Shown: positions 51,462-60,524, counted from the first letter of the stretch. The stretch: 64,000 bases of DNA from Nibrella saemangeumensis (GCF_039541915.1 NZ_BAABHD010000024.1:124001-188000); one strand, 5' to 3'. Numbers and translations are program-made. Notes: generated by a model from the sequence alone, not told the origin.

Positions 51462-53398
51462 CGCAGAAGAAAAGAAGCTGGCACCTGGGCCGACTGGCTC
51501 TGGTCTGCTTTCTGGGGTTCTTTCTTTGCTCGCTTTCTCCCGCTTTCGCCCAACCCAAAAAGGCGCAGGAGTTATATAATCAGGCGATAAAGCTGTTTGG
51601 TGAACGGAAGGCTAATGAAGCCATTCCATTCATGCAGGAGGCCATCAAGGCCGACCCTACGTTTACGGACGCCCACCTGAAACTGGGACAGCTTTACGAG
51701 TTTACCCGTCGGCAGGAGATGGCCTTAGCTGCCTACCGGGAGGCTATCCGGCTACAGCCGGACAAACCCGCCACGGCATCCGCCTACCAGTCGGCCAGTA
51801 TGATCCTGCTCCGTCAGGCCCGCTACGCCGAAGCCATTCCGTACCTCGAACGATTTGCTGCGTTCTTCGCCCCACAATCGGCGCAGGGCCAGCGTATTCA
51901 GCGCCAGCTGGAGAGTGCCCGCTTCGGACAGGAAGCCATTCAACACCCCCAGCCCGTAACGCCCATACCCCTGTCGGAATCCCTGAAAACGACACCTTCG
52001 CAGTATTTTCCGGTGCTGACCGCCGACGAACAGACACTGGTCTACACGGTTTTGAAACCGGAAGGCGACGAGGACCTGATGATCTCCAGCATGAAGGGTG
52101 AAGTCTGGAGTCCCCCCATTTCGTTGTCCGACAACATTAACACGCCCGAGAACGAAGGTACTCCCAGTTTGTCGGCTGATGGCCGGACGCTGGTCTTTAC
52201 GGCCTGCCAGGGGCGCCGGGGTTTTGGGAGCTGTGATCTATACATCAGCCGGAAAACCGGCGATACCTGGTCGGCCCCGCAGAACCTGGGACCCGCCATC
52301 AATACCCGCTACTGGGAGTCGCAACCCTCCCTGTCGGCCGACGGGCGACGGCTCTATTTTGTCTCCGACCGGCCGGGTGGTCAGGGTCGGCGCGACATCT
52401 GGCGGAGCGATTTAAACGCCAGCGGAGAGTGGGTGGAGCCAGTCAACCTGGGGGTGCCGGTCAATACGCCTTTTAATGAAGCATCCCCTTTTATTCACGC
52501 CAATGGCCGTACCCTGTTTTTTGCCTCGGATGGACATATTGGCCTCGGTGGGTACGATTTGTTTGTGGCCGATAGTCTCACCAAAGGCTGGTCGGCTCCG
52601 GCCAATCTGGGCTATCCCATTAACAATGCCGATGACCAGGCAGCGCTTTTTGTAGCGGCTAACGGTACACGGGCGTATTATTCCTTTGAAGAGCAGAAAG
52701 AAGGTGTCTCCCAGAAGTCCCGTCTGTATGTTTTTGATATGCCCGAATCGCTGCGGGATCGGGTGAAACCGGTCAGTTACCTCAAGGGCGTCATCGCCGA
52801 TGCCCACACGAAAAAACCCCTGGTCGCGACCGTCGAGCTGATTGACCTTAGTAACAATCAGGTAGTGACGCGCGTAACGTCCGACGAACAGACCGGCCAA
52901 TACACCGCCGTGCTGCCAAGCGGGGGCGAATATGCCCTGTACGTGACCGTTCCGGGATATCTGTTCAAGAGTCTGTCGTTTGATTACACCCAGAAGACCA
53001 GGGGTGAAGGTATGTCGCTGAGCGTTCCGCTGGAGCCGATTGCGTCCGGCAAGGGCTCAACAGCCAAAGAAACGCTCAACAATATCTTCTTCGAATCGGG
53101 CCGTTTCGAGCTGGAAAGCAAATCGAAAACGGAGCTCGACCGACTGGCGGATTTCCTGAAATCAAATCCCGCTGTAAAGGTGGAAATTGCCGGTCATACC
53201 GACGATGAGGGCAGCGCAGCCACCAACCTCGAACTTTCTAAAAAAAGGGCTCAGTCTGTGGTAAATTTCCTTACCAAAGCCGGCATTGAACCAACGCGGA
53301 TTCAGGCTACCGGGTACGGCGAAACGCGCCCGCTGGCACCGAACAGCAGTGACGAAAACCGCCGGATGAACCGCCGGATCGAATGGCGGGTGCTTTAG
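51416..53398 (+). CDS. OmpA-family protein with TPR, PD40 repeats and OmpA domain
   Basis: A 660-residue envelope protein. After a signal segment (ALVCFLGFFLCSLSPAFAQ, ending near residue 46) come TPR repeats (48-130), PD40 beta-propeller repeats (TPSLSADGRTLVFTAC, QPSLSADGRRLYFVSD, SPFIHANGRTLFFASD), a carboxypeptidase-regulatory-like domain (about 455-540) and a C-terminal OmpA peptidoglycan-binding domain (NIFFESGRFELESKSKTELDRL; VEIAGHTDDEGS). This is a common Bacteroidota architecture for outer-membrane/peptidoglycan-linked proteins. The start lies inside queE (46-bp overlap); no other ATG precedes the signal peptide, so the overlap seems real. Confidence 0.92.
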   Translation: MADFAADAQIHEYSVAQKKRSWHLGRLALVCFLGFFLCSLSPAFAQPKKAQELYNQAIKLFGERKANEAIPFMQEAIKADPTFTDAHLKLGQLYEFTRRQEMALAAYREAIRLQPDKPATASAYQSASMILLRQARYAEAIPYLERFAAFFAPQSAQGQRIQRQLESARFGQEAIQHPQPVTPIPLSESLKTTPSQYFPVLTADEQTLVYTVLKPEGDEDLMISSMKGEVWSPPISLSDNINTPENEGTPSLSADGRTLVFTACQGRRGFGSCDLYISRKTGDTWSAPQNLGPAINTRYWESQPSLSADGRRLYFVSDRPGGQGRRDIWRSDLNASGEWVEPVNLGVPVNTPFNEASPFIHANGRTLFFASDGHIGLGGYDLFVADSLTKGWSAPANLGYPINNADDQAALFVAANGTRAYYSFEEQKEGVSQKSRLYVFDMPESLRDRVKPVSYLKGVIADAHTKKPLVATVELIDLSNNQVVTRVTSDEQTGQYTAVLPSGGEYALYVTVPGYLFKSLSFDYTQKTRGEGMSLSVPLEPIASGKGSTAKETLNNIFFESGRFELESKSKTELDRLADFLKSNPAVKVEIAGHTDDEGSAATNLELSKKRAQSVVNFLTKAGIEPTRIQATGYGETRPLAPNSSDENRRMNRRIEWRVL

Positions 53399-53587
53399 TA
53401 CACCGGGCATAATTCCTCAAAATCTCTATGCTGAATGGGGTAATACGGCTTGGTTCGTTGGGGAATTTTTTTCAACTTTGCAATTGTTGTCCTGATGTAG
53501 GCCAAAACGGCCAACTTTTCACTTGGATCAGCAGTTACTGCTTTAACCAAGTGGGAGTTTTTCAGTCGACAACCTCACCGAACAACG

Positions 53588-54565
53588 ATGACATCCGAAC
53601 ACGTTAAGTGCCTGATTATCGGCTCTGGTCCTGCCGGCTACACGGCAGCTATATATGCGTCACGGGCTGGCCTGAAGCCCGTCCTTTACCAGGGTGCTCA
53701 ACCCGGTGGTCAGTTGACCATTACAACTGAAGTTGATAATTTTCCCGGTTATCCGGATGGGGTGCAGGGTCCGCAGATGATGCAGGATCTGGAAGCACAG
53801 GCCCGCCGGTTTGGTACTGACGTGCGTTACGGTGTAGTAACTGGCGTTATGCTATCGAATAATTCCAGCCTTGATAGTCCCCACAAAGCCATTGTTGACG
53901 AGCAGCACGAAATTACCGCCGACACTGTGATTATTTCAACGGGTGCTGCGGCCAAATGGCTCGGCCTGCCGTCGGAAATGCGGCTCAACGGCCGGGGCGT
54001 ATCGGCCTGTGCCGTTTGCGACGGCTTCTTCTTCCGGGGTCAGGATGTGGCCATTGTGGGTGCTGGTGATACAGCCGCTGAAGAAGCAAGTTACCTGGCT
54101 AACCTCTGCCGTAAAGTGTATATGCTGGTTCGGCGGGGCGAAATGCGGGCCTCTAAAATTATGCAGCAGCGCGTAAAGACCTTACCCAACGTTGAAATTC
54201 TCTGGCATACCGAAACCGTTGAGGTATTGGGCGAAGAAGATGTAACCGGCGTACGGGTTCGCAATACGGAAACCGGTACCGAACAGATACTGGACGTTAC
54301 CGGCTTTTTTGTGGCCATTGGTCACAAGCCGAATACCGATATATTTAAAGGCTACCTCGACATGGACGAGAGTGGCTATATCCTTACCGAAAAAGGAAGT
54401 ACCCGCACCAACATACCCGGCGTCTTTGCCTGCGGAGACGCCCAGGATAATGTCTATCGTCAGGCCATTACGGCAGCCGGCACCGGCTGTATGGCGGCAC
54501 TCGACGCTGAACGTTATCTGGCTGTGCTCGAAGTTGGGCACTTGCAGGAACAGTACGTTCACTAA
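53588..54565 (+). CDS. trxB: thioredoxin-disulfide reductase TrxB
   Basis: A 325-residue flavoenzyme with FAD motif GSGPAGYTAAIYASRAG (12-28), redox-active CAVC (Cys141, Cys144) and NADPH motif VGAGDTAAEEASYL. It reduces thioredoxin with NADPH. Length is normal. The 189-bp gap upstream contains CAACTTTG near 53474, one mismatch from the Bacteroidota -7 box TAnnTTTG; this is weak promoter evidence. Confidence 0.96.
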   Translation: MTSEHVKCLIIGSGPAGYTAAIYASRAGLKPVLYQGAQPGGQLTITTEVDNFPGYPDGVQGPQMMQDLEAQARRFGTDVRYGVVTGVMLSNNSSLDSPHKAIVDEQHEITADTVIISTGAAAKWLGLPSEMRLNGRGVSACAVCDGFFFRGQDVAIVGAGDTAAEEASYLANLCRKVYMLVRRGEMRASKIMQQRVKTLPNVEILWHTETVEVLGEEDVTGVRVRNTETGTEQILDVTGFFVAIGHKPNTDIFKGYLDMDESGYILTEKGSTRTNIPGVFACGDAQDNVYRQAITAAGTGCMAALDAERYLAVLEVGHLQEQYVH

Positions 54566-54676
54566 CCAAACCACCCCGGGTTCAGTGAGCAACCAGCGGC
54601 AAGCAGCTGGCAGACGTATAGTCTCAGCCAACTGCCTGGTGCTCCTTGTTTGCTGAACGTCGGCTTTTAGTGTCAG

Positions 54677-55738
54677 ATGAGAAAATCGGCTGTAAAATGG
54701 CTAATGGCCATTTGCTGTCTGTGCTTTACCGTAACTGTACAGGCTCAGGAGCGTGGGAAATTTAAAAAAGACCTGCGCATTACCCCAAAAAATTCGTCGA
54801 AGCCAGCCACCTCCGGTCCGGCTACGCAGAAGGAGGATGTCTTTGAGACGGAAACCACCAATCTGCGTTTCAACAACCAGTTTGAGCCCAAAAAAGAGCT
54901 GAACCCGGTCGTCAGCGAAGACACCAGCATGATCGACCAGGGTGAAACCAGTGTTGTCGAAGTCATCGACTCGGTACTGGTCGGCAATGAATGGGTGAAG
55001 ATCGCCGACTACTACGCGATCTGGGATTCCCGGCACATTGACCCCTACAACATTAATCCACTCGAGTTTAACGAAGTTATCGACATAAAACTTTACGATC
55101 CGACGGCCAACCGGTTCTGGTCGGCCCCGCTCAACCGGGGTGAACTTACCTCCAGCTTCGGCTTTCGCTGGGGCCGCTGGCATACCGGTGCAGACCTGGA
55201 CCTGGATACCGGCGATCCTGTTTATGCAGCCTTTGATGGACTGGTTCGGGTGGTGGGCTTCGACGGTGGTGGCTACGGTCGCTACGTGCTGGTCCGGCAT
55301 TACAATGGACTGGAGACGTTGTACGCCCACTTATCAAAGCAATTGGTAGAAACGGGTCAGTTAGTGAAAGCCGGCGACCAACTCGGTTTGGGCGGCAGTA
55401 CCGGCCGCAGCACGGGTCCTCACCTGCATTATGAAGTTCGGTACGAAGGCAATCCGTTCAGCCCGCTCAACATTTATACCTTTCCGGCGAACACCATTAA
55501 TTCTGACCACTTTCTGCTGACCGCTCAGGTATGGGACTACCTGCGTAATGGTCGCCCGTCGGACGTAGCCAGTATCAAGCCCCGTTTCAAAAGAACAGTT
55601 TTACACAAGGTTCGTTCCGGCGAAACTTTGTCAAGCATCGCCAGTCGATACGGTATATCCGTAAAATCACTGGCCAGCCGAAATCACATTAGTACCCGCT
55701 CCAAGATTCGGCCAGGGCAGAAGCTCAGGGTAAATTAG
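54677..55738 (+). CDS. M23 family metallopeptidase with C-terminal LysM
   Basis: A 353-residue secreted protein: signal peptide (WLMAICCLCFTVTVQAQ), a long acidic linker, an M23/LytM domain (about 155-270) with zinc ligands in RWHTGADLDL and HLHYE, and a C-terminal LysM (HKVRSGETLSSIASRYGISVKSL...KIRPGQKLRVN). It should cleave, or bind and regulate cleavage of, peptidoglycan cross-links. The gene is followed by a perfect 64-bp palindrome shared with the convergent menB gene. Confidence 0.93.
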   Translation: MRKSAVKWLMAICCLCFTVTVQAQERGKFKKDLRITPKNSSKPATSGPATQKEDVFETETTNLRFNNQFEPKKELNPVVSEDTSMIDQGETSVVEVIDSVLVGNEWVKIADYYAIWDSRHIDPYNINPLEFNEVIDIKLYDPTANRFWSAPLNRGELTSSFGFRWGRWHTGADLDLDTGDPVYAAFDGLVRVVGFDGGGYGRYVLVRHYNGLETLYAHLSKQLVETGQLVKAGDQLGLGGSTGRSTGPHLHYEVRYEGNPFSPLNIYTFPANTINSDHFLLTAQVWDYLRNGRPSDVASIKPRFKRTVLHKVRSGETLSSIASRYGISVKSLASRNHISTRSKIRPGQKLRVN

Positions 55739-55739
55739 C

Positions 55740-55803
55740 CAGAATCAGGATAAACAGAAAGAGGCCAGTGATCACTGGCCTCTTTCTGTTTATCCTGATT
55801 CTG
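55740..55803. terminator. perfect 64-bp palindrome, bidirectional terminator
   Basis: Bases 55740-55803 form a perfect palindrome with 32-bp arms and no spacer, centred on GATC (55770-55773). It fills almost exactly the gap between the M23 gene stop (55738) and the menB stop (55805). The outer arms are A/T-rich (AGAATCAGGATAAACAGAAA) and the core GC-rich (GAGGCCAGTG), giving a stem with U-rich ends on both strands. Its length and perfection are beyond an ordinary terminator. Confidence 0.85.
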
Positions 55804-55804
55804 C

Positions 55805-56629
55805 TTACGGAAACTTCGGAAACTGCTGAAAATCCGGCTTGCGCTTTTCCAGGAATGCATTCTTCCCTTCCTTCGCTTCTTCTGACAGGTAATACAGCAG
55901 TGTGGCGTCACCGGCGAGTTGCTGGATACCGGCCTGCCCGTCGAGTTCGGCGTTGAAAGCGGCTTTGAGCATCCGGAGGGCGATGGGGCTTTTCTCCAGC
56001 ATCTTCCGGCACCATTCAATAGTTGTCTCCTCTAACTGGTCCAGGGGCACTACCTTGTTGACCAGCCCCATATCCAGCGCTTCTTTGGCATCGTACTGGT
56101 CGCAGAGAAACCAGATTTCGCGGGCTTTCTTCTGCCCCACGATTCGCGCCAGGTACGAAGCCCCGAAACCACCGTCGAAGCTGCCTACTTTCGGTCCGGT
56201 CTGGCCGAAACGGGCGTTATCGGCGGCAATGGTCAGGTCACAGACCACGTGCAGGACATGGCCCCCACCAATGGCCCAGCCGGCCACCATGGCTACTACC
56301 GGTTTGGGAATCCGACGAATCTGCATTTGCAGGTCGAGCACGTTCAAACGGGGTACCTGGTCTTCACCGACGTAGCCGCCATGGCCCCGCACCGACTGAT
56401 CTCCCCCACTGCAGAACGCCCGGCCACCTTCGCCGGTGAGGATAACGACGCCAACACGCTGGTCCTGACGCGCCAGTTCCATAGCCTCGCTCATCTCCTT
56501 CACCGTCAGCGGTGTAAAGGCATTATGCTTTTCGGGGCGGTTAATACTGATTTTAGCGATACCGTCGTAGTACTGAAACAGAATCTCGCGGTATTCTTTG
56601 ATGGTCTCCCAGGGGTATTTGGTTTGCAT
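55805..56629 (-). CDS. menB: 1,4-dihydroxy-2-naphthoyl-CoA synthase MenB
   Basis: A 274-residue crotonase-fold enzyme that closes the second ring in menaquinone synthesis. Signatures: ISINRPEKHNAFTPLTVKEMSEA, GEGGRAFCSGGDQSVRGHGGY, AMVAGWAIGGGHVLHVVCDLTIA and FGQTGPKVGSFDGGFGASYLARIVG, typical of MenB rather than of general enoyl-CoA hydratases. menE lies 736 bp beyond on the opposite strand, so the window carries part of a men cluster. Confidence 0.95.
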   Translation of the reverse strand: MQTKYPWETIKEYREILFQYYDGIAKISINRPEKHNAFTPLTVKEMSEAMELARQDQRVGVVILTGEGGRAFCSGGDQSVRGHGGYVGEDQVPRLNVLDLQMQIRRIPKPVVAMVAGWAIGGGHVLHVVCDLTIAADNARFGQTGPKVGSFDGGFGASYLARIVGQKKAREIWFLCDQYDAKEALDMGLVNKVVPLDQLEETTIEWCRKMLEKSPIALRMLKAAFNAELDGQAGIQQLAGDATLLYYLSEEAKEGKNAFLEKRKPDFQQFPKFP

Positions 56630-56640
56630 AGCTAAGTTAT

Positions 56641-56720
56641 AGAATGATTGAATGACAGAATGATTGAATAGGGCACATGGATGCGCAGCCGTTTATTCAA
56701 TCATTCTGTCATTCAATCAC
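56641..56720. repeat. inverted array of ATTGAATGA words upstream of menB
   Basis: Bases 56645-56670 are perfectly inverted at 56694-56719 (26-bp arms), with a 23-base spacer. Each arm itself repeats GAATGATTGAATGA-like words. It lies between menB (start 56629) and the DUF2452 stop (56727), and so could act as a terminator or attenuator stem. See two similar arrays, with different words, at 57247 and 60525. Confidence 0.8.
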
Positions 56721-56726
56721 TCAATT

Positions 56727-57185
56727 TTATTGTTCGTCAAAATCAATATCGTGGTAAGTAACATCCCAGGTATGGTCGGCCATCATCCGGACGGTGGCAA
56801 GGCAGCGCTCGAAAGGGAAGACGCGGCCCCATTCGTTCGGTGCGATCATAGAGAGCAGATCGGTACCGTTCTTGCGCTGGTAGAGGTAGTACGTATGACC
56901 GACGATGGGTTCAAAATTCATCTGAGCACCGTAGATACGCTCCGACACTTCCACGCGGTTGCGGATGGCGGTCGCCTGCTCGGCCAGCAACTGCATCTGG
57001 CGGTAAAGCTGAGCCAGTTGCAGATCTGTCTGCTCCCGCATGGCCATCACCGCCCGGCCTTTGATTTTACCCTTATCTTCCGGTTTGATTACGGCCCCGC
57101 CCACCGAGTGGGCATAGGCTAGTAAACCCGGGGCATCCGTCACTTTGTCGGCGGCAATCGGATTATGAAATTCAGCTTCTTCCAT
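56727..57185 (-). CDS. DUF2452 family protein
   Basis: A 152-residue cytosolic protein of the DUF2452 type: FHNPIAADKVTDAPGLLAYAHSVGGAVIKPEDKGKIKGRAVMAMREQTDLQLAQLYRQMQLLAEQA, then a C-terminal beta-rich part (FEPIVGHTYYLYQRKNG; FPFERCLATVRMMADHTWDVTY). Predicted helices in the middle form a coiled-coil-like segment. Function is unknown. It lies between menB and menE, with repeat arrays on either side. Confidence 0.78.
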   Translation of the reverse strand: MEEAEFHNPIAADKVTDAPGLLAYAHSVGGAVIKPEDKGKIKGRAVMAMREQTDLQLAQLYRQMQLLAEQATAIRNRVEVSERIYGAQMNFEPIVGHTYYLYQRKNGTDLLSMIAPNEWGRVFPFERCLATVRMMADHTWDVTYHDIDFDEQ

Positions 57186-57246
57186 ACGTTCGGATAACAG
57201 ACAGTCAAACCGCTTTGTTTAACCAGTCTGCCCGGCAAAGGTAATG

Positions 57247-57379
57247 GGTTGACTAGTTACTTGGTTCATTGGTTGAATGGTTAATTGGAGGTTTAAACAG
57301 ACGAGCTATTCTCTATCTGAACTGATTAACCAATGAACCAGTTAACCAATTAACTAGTCAACCAATGAACCAATTAACC
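57247..57379. repeat. inverted array of TTGGTTAA/TTAACCAA words overlapping the menE start
   Basis: A left part (57247-57287; GTTGACTAGTT, TTGGTTCATTGGTTGAATGG) is mirrored by a right part (57324-57379) built from units of 15-16 bp of the form ATTAACCAATGAACC. The left end inverts to TAACTAGTCAAC on the right. The last unit contains the ATG (57365) and the first five codons (MNQLT) of menE. It is not a CRISPR: units abut without spacers. Confidence 0.75.
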
Positions 57380-58402
57380 AGCAACGAGGCCGAAGCACTG
57401 GCCTTCTGCCGGGCCTGGCAGAGTGGACAGGCGTTGTTTACGCTACAGACCTCCGGCTCAACCGGTACGCCGAAGCCTGTTCAGTTGACGCGGCCGCAGA
57501 TGGTCGCCAGCGCCCGGCTGACGGGGCAGGCGCTTGGTTTACTGCCGGGCGACGCGGCTTTGGTGTGTCTCAATATACGTTATATTGCCGGGGTGATGAT
57601 GCTGGTGCGCTGCCTGGAGTTGGACCTGCCGATGACAATCGTGGAGCCTTCAGCTAATCCGTTAGCTGATTTTGATCCGGCGCAAGCCCGGTTTGCGTTC
57701 ACCGCGCTGGTGCCTCTGCAACTGCAAACCATTCTGGAGCAAGCGCCGGGTAAGCTGCCCATTCTGAACCGGATGAAAGCTATACTGGTGGGCGGAGCTG
57801 CTACCAGTCCTGCGCTGGAGCAGGCGCTACAGCAGATTGAAGCGCCCATTTATGCTACCTACGGTATGACCGAAACCGTATCGCACATCGCTCTCCGGCG
57901 GCTGAACGGCCCGGAGTCAGCCGACTACTTTACTGCCCTCAGTGGGGTACTGATCGGAACCGACGAACGGGACTGTTTACATATTACGGCGGCCGCCAGC
58001 AACAACCAGCGTATACAAACCAACGATGTGGTGGAGATGCTGGACCGCCGTCGATTCCGGCTGCTGGGGAGAGCCGATAACATCATTAATACCGGTGGTG
58101 TTAAAATCCAGCCGGAGCCGGTGGAGCGAGCGTTGCAGGAATTACTAAACCAATGGGAACTCAGGCCCCGGTTGTTTGTAGCCGGATTGCCGGATGAACG
58201 ACTGGGACAGCGGTTGACCGCCTTCATCGAAAAAGAAGAACTTACCCCTGAGCAGCAAAAAGCCTTAAAAGAAAACCTGGCCCGGCAGCTTAGTCCTTAT
58301 TCGGTGCCGAAACAATTTATTACCGTTCCGGCGTTTAGAGAAACGCCGACCGGCAAGATTGACCGGCTCAATACCATTCGTCAACTGTCCATCCAATCGT
58401 AA
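57365..58402 (+). CDS. menE: o-succinylbenzoate-CoA ligase (MenE-like AMP-binding protein)
   Basis: A 345-residue short adenylate-forming enzyme with P-loop TSGSTGTPKPVQLTR, core YGMTETVSHIALRR and C-terminal lysine in ETPTGKIDR. Its short N-terminal part is typical of MenE proteins of Bacteroidota, which activate o-succinylbenzoate for MenB. The location beside menB supports this over a general acyl-CoA ligase. The start codon and next four codons derive from the adjacent repeat array. The stop overlaps the next start (TAATG). Confidence 0.9.
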   Translation: MNQLTSNEAEALAFCRAWQSGQALFTLQTSGSTGTPKPVQLTRPQMVASARLTGQALGLLPGDAALVCLNIRYIAGVMMLVRCLELDLPMTIVEPSANPLADFDPAQARFAFTALVPLQLQTILEQAPGKLPILNRMKAILVGGAATSPALEQALQQIEAPIYATYGMTETVSHIALRRLNGPESADYFTALSGVLIGTDERDCLHITAAASNNQRIQTNDVVEMLDRRRFRLLGRADNIINTGGVKIQPEPVERALQELLNQWELRPRLFVAGLPDERLGQRLTAFIEKEELTPEQQKALKENLARQLSPYSVPKQFITVPAFRETPTGKIDRLNTIRQLSIQS

Positions 58403-59145
58403 TGTCTGTACTAAAAAACCTGCAAATTCGCTACCAGACGGCCCTGATTACGCCGGCTCCGTTTGCCCACTTCTATACCCTGAGCGCCCGACCGGCTTTT
58501 AAAAAGTTTCTGCATACCGATTTTTCCATCACTTATCCTGACCGCGAGGACCTGGATGAAGAAGACATCACCGGCGAGGGTTTTACGTTGAACGATGACT
58601 TTAGCTGGTCCGGACGATTATCGAAGGAATGGCTGAAAACGATAGAAGACCTGATTGGCCCGACAATGCTGAACGCCTTTGATGAGGATACGCTTCCGGA
58701 CAACGAAGATTTCTTCGAGGTGAGTATTGAAACCGCCGACGGGCAGACCCGTAAAGGTACCCCAACCGACCGCGATACCTGGACCTATCTGATCCAGGAA
58801 CTGATCCAGGCCATTTACGAAGCCGGTGGTAAAGAGCGGGCTTTTGAACTTACCTACCTCAACCGGCACAAAAATGAAGAGACCGAACTACGGCTGACGG
58901 CCTCCTTTGCTGAGCGCACGATAAAAGCAGAGTCCTCGCAGAATCGGCGTACCCGCTCCAGGTCCATTCCCTGGAGCGAGTTACCATCCCTTATGGAAAC
59001 AATTTACGAAGTTGAGTATGAACCGGAAGAAGCGCTCTACGAACGGCCTGACAGCAACGGGCAGTTCCTGAACCTGGGCGGAGACGAGTGGTATGACATC
59101 AGCAACCAGCCAGCACTTCATCAATTGTTTAGTCGCCTGGTATAA
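58402..59145 (+). CDS. conserved protein of unknown function, coupled to menE
   Basis: A 247-residue soluble acidic protein (FSITYPDREDLDEEDITGEGFTLNDDFSWSG...), without signal, membrane helix or known motif. A conserved-looking middle (WTYLIQELIQAIYEAGGKERAFELTYLNRH) and a C-terminal tail (GGDEWYDISNQPALHQLFSRLV) are visible. The start shares one base with the menE stop, so translation is coupled. The end overlaps the convergent kinase gene by 17 bp. I do not recognise it. Confidence 0.82.
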   Translation: MSVLKNLQIRYQTALITPAPFAHFYTLSARPAFKKFLHTDFSITYPDREDLDEEDITGEGFTLNDDFSWSGRLSKEWLKTIEDLIGPTMLNAFDEDTLPDNEDFFEVSIETADGQTRKGTPTDRDTWTYLIQELIQAIYEAGGKERAFELTYLNRHKNEETELRLTASFAERTIKAESSQNRRTRSRSIPWSELPSLMETIYEVEYEPEEALYERPDSNGQFLNLGGDEWYDISNQPALHQLFSRLV

Positions 59146-60502
59146 CAGATGGCTGCCGGCGCTCAACAGGCTCAAATGTCCAGCCGCTGACGGGTTCATC
59201 GTCCTGCCGGATGTACAAGGCCGCACCAATGGCCGTAGCCTGTGGTAACTGCGACCGGTAAACCTGCTTCTGCCGAAAACGCTCGGCCAGCAGTTGCATA
59301 AAAATAGCATTCCGGGCAAAACCACCATCCACATATAAGACCGGCACATCGTTATCGATCAGTTGGATCGATACAGTCAGCATATCGACCAAACCGGCCA
59401 GCAGGTGATGGTAGGCCTCCTCGGCAGAAGCGTAGCCGGCCAAATCCCAACTACCAGCCGACTGATCAGGAAATGGCCCCGTACCAGTCATGCAAGCCGG
59501 CATAAACGAACTCTTGCCCGGCGGCAGCAGGTCTGGCCGGTAGTTCACCTGCCGCGAAAAGTCGGGTTTTACCTGAAAGTGTTCGGCAATGCGCGCTACC
59601 TGGTGATCATGCTCCTTACCCATCAGCAGCCGGGCCGATCGGATGGTAATGCCGCCAACCGTCAGGAAGGACAGGCAATCGCGCTGAAGCTGTTCTTCCG
59701 TTAGCGGCTCTGTCTGAAACGGATTAAGCGTAATGCACCATGTTCCCGTGGAGAGTACCATAAACGGCCCCTGACACCGCGCCAGGTATGCCATAATCAC
59801 CGACGAGCTATCGTGCAACCCTCCGCCAACCGGTACCTTCTCCCCACCGGCGGTTACGGCATATCCGGCAACGGGCTGCCCGACAATGGGTGCCAGCTTT
59901 TGATCGATGCCTTCGGCAATAACCCAGTCGTGGTACCGGTTCTGCTCGAAGTCCCACAGAGCGGTATGACAGCCAATAGAGGTAAAGTCACTGGTGATCT
60001 CTCCACAGAGCAGGTAAGCAATGTACTGCGGCAGGTGCAGCGACCACCGAACCCGCTGGTACACGGCTGGCCGGGTGTACTTCAACCAATAAATTTGAAG
60101 GCCGGAATTGAGCATGCCCAGGGGGGGCGAGTTCGTCTGGCGGGCCACGGTCATCACATCCCCGTAAGTCCCGTAAAACTGTTCAGCCAACGCGGGCGGA
60201 AACGGTTTCAGGTAGGAATAGAGCGGAGCTACCGGATTCCCCTGCGCATCCAGATGCACCAGACTAGCCCCGTAAGCCGCTACGTTGACCCCCTGTATCT
60301 GAATGTCAGTCCGCCGGGACAACGCGTCCCACTGGTCCTGTACCCAGCGGGTCAGTAGCGCCAGATCATCGCAGGGAACCCCATCCTCATCGGTGATTTC
60401 GGGCAGGGTTTCGCTGATCTCTTCCACGGCCCGGTACTGTTCGTCAAACAGCAGCAGCTTCTTGTTGGTCCGGCCAATGTCGAAAATAGCAGTAACGTTC
60501 AT
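59129..60502 (-). CDS. FGGY-family sugar kinase, probable L-rhamnulokinase
   Basis: A 457-residue kinase with the FGGY ATPase fold: phosphate-1 motif AIFDIGRTNKKLLLFDE, GGGLHDSSSVIMAY, adenosine region LYVDGGFARNAIFMQLLAE and QLPQATAIGAALYI. It does not resemble E. coli RhaB closely but matches the kinases that accompany the RhaI-type isomerase in Bacteroidota; that gene lies 107 bp upstream on the same strand. Predicted reaction: L-rhamnulose to L-rhamnulose 1-phosphate. L-fuculokinase is the main alternative. Confidence 0.85.
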   Translation of the reverse strand: MNVTAIFDIGRTNKKLLLFDEQYRAVEEISETLPEITDEDGVPCDDLALLTRWVQDQWDALSRRTDIQIQGVNVAAYGASLVHLDAQGNPVAPLYSYLKPFPPALAEQFYGTYGDVMTVARQTNSPPLGMLNSGLQIYWLKYTRPAVYQRVRWSLHLPQYIAYLLCGEITSDFTSIGCHTALWDFEQNRYHDWVIAEGIDQKLAPIVGQPVAGYAVTAGGEKVPVGGGLHDSSSVIMAYLARCQGPFMVLSTGTWCITLNPFQTEPLTEEQLQRDCLSFLTVGGITIRSARLLMGKEHDHQVARIAEHFQVKPDFSRQVNYRPDLLPPGKSSFMPACMTGTGPFPDQSAGSWDLAGYASAEEAYHHLLAGLVDMLTVSIQLIDNDVPVLYVDGGFARNAIFMQLLAERFRQKQVYRSQLPQATAIGAALYIRQDDEPVSGWTFEPVERRQPSVIPGD

Positions 60503-60524
60503 AGTCTTTAAAGACTGTTTCAGG

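Noticed and set aside
57247..57379. Possible CRISPR-like array
   Set aside because: Units directly abut and invert, with no unique spacers of constant length and no cas genes.
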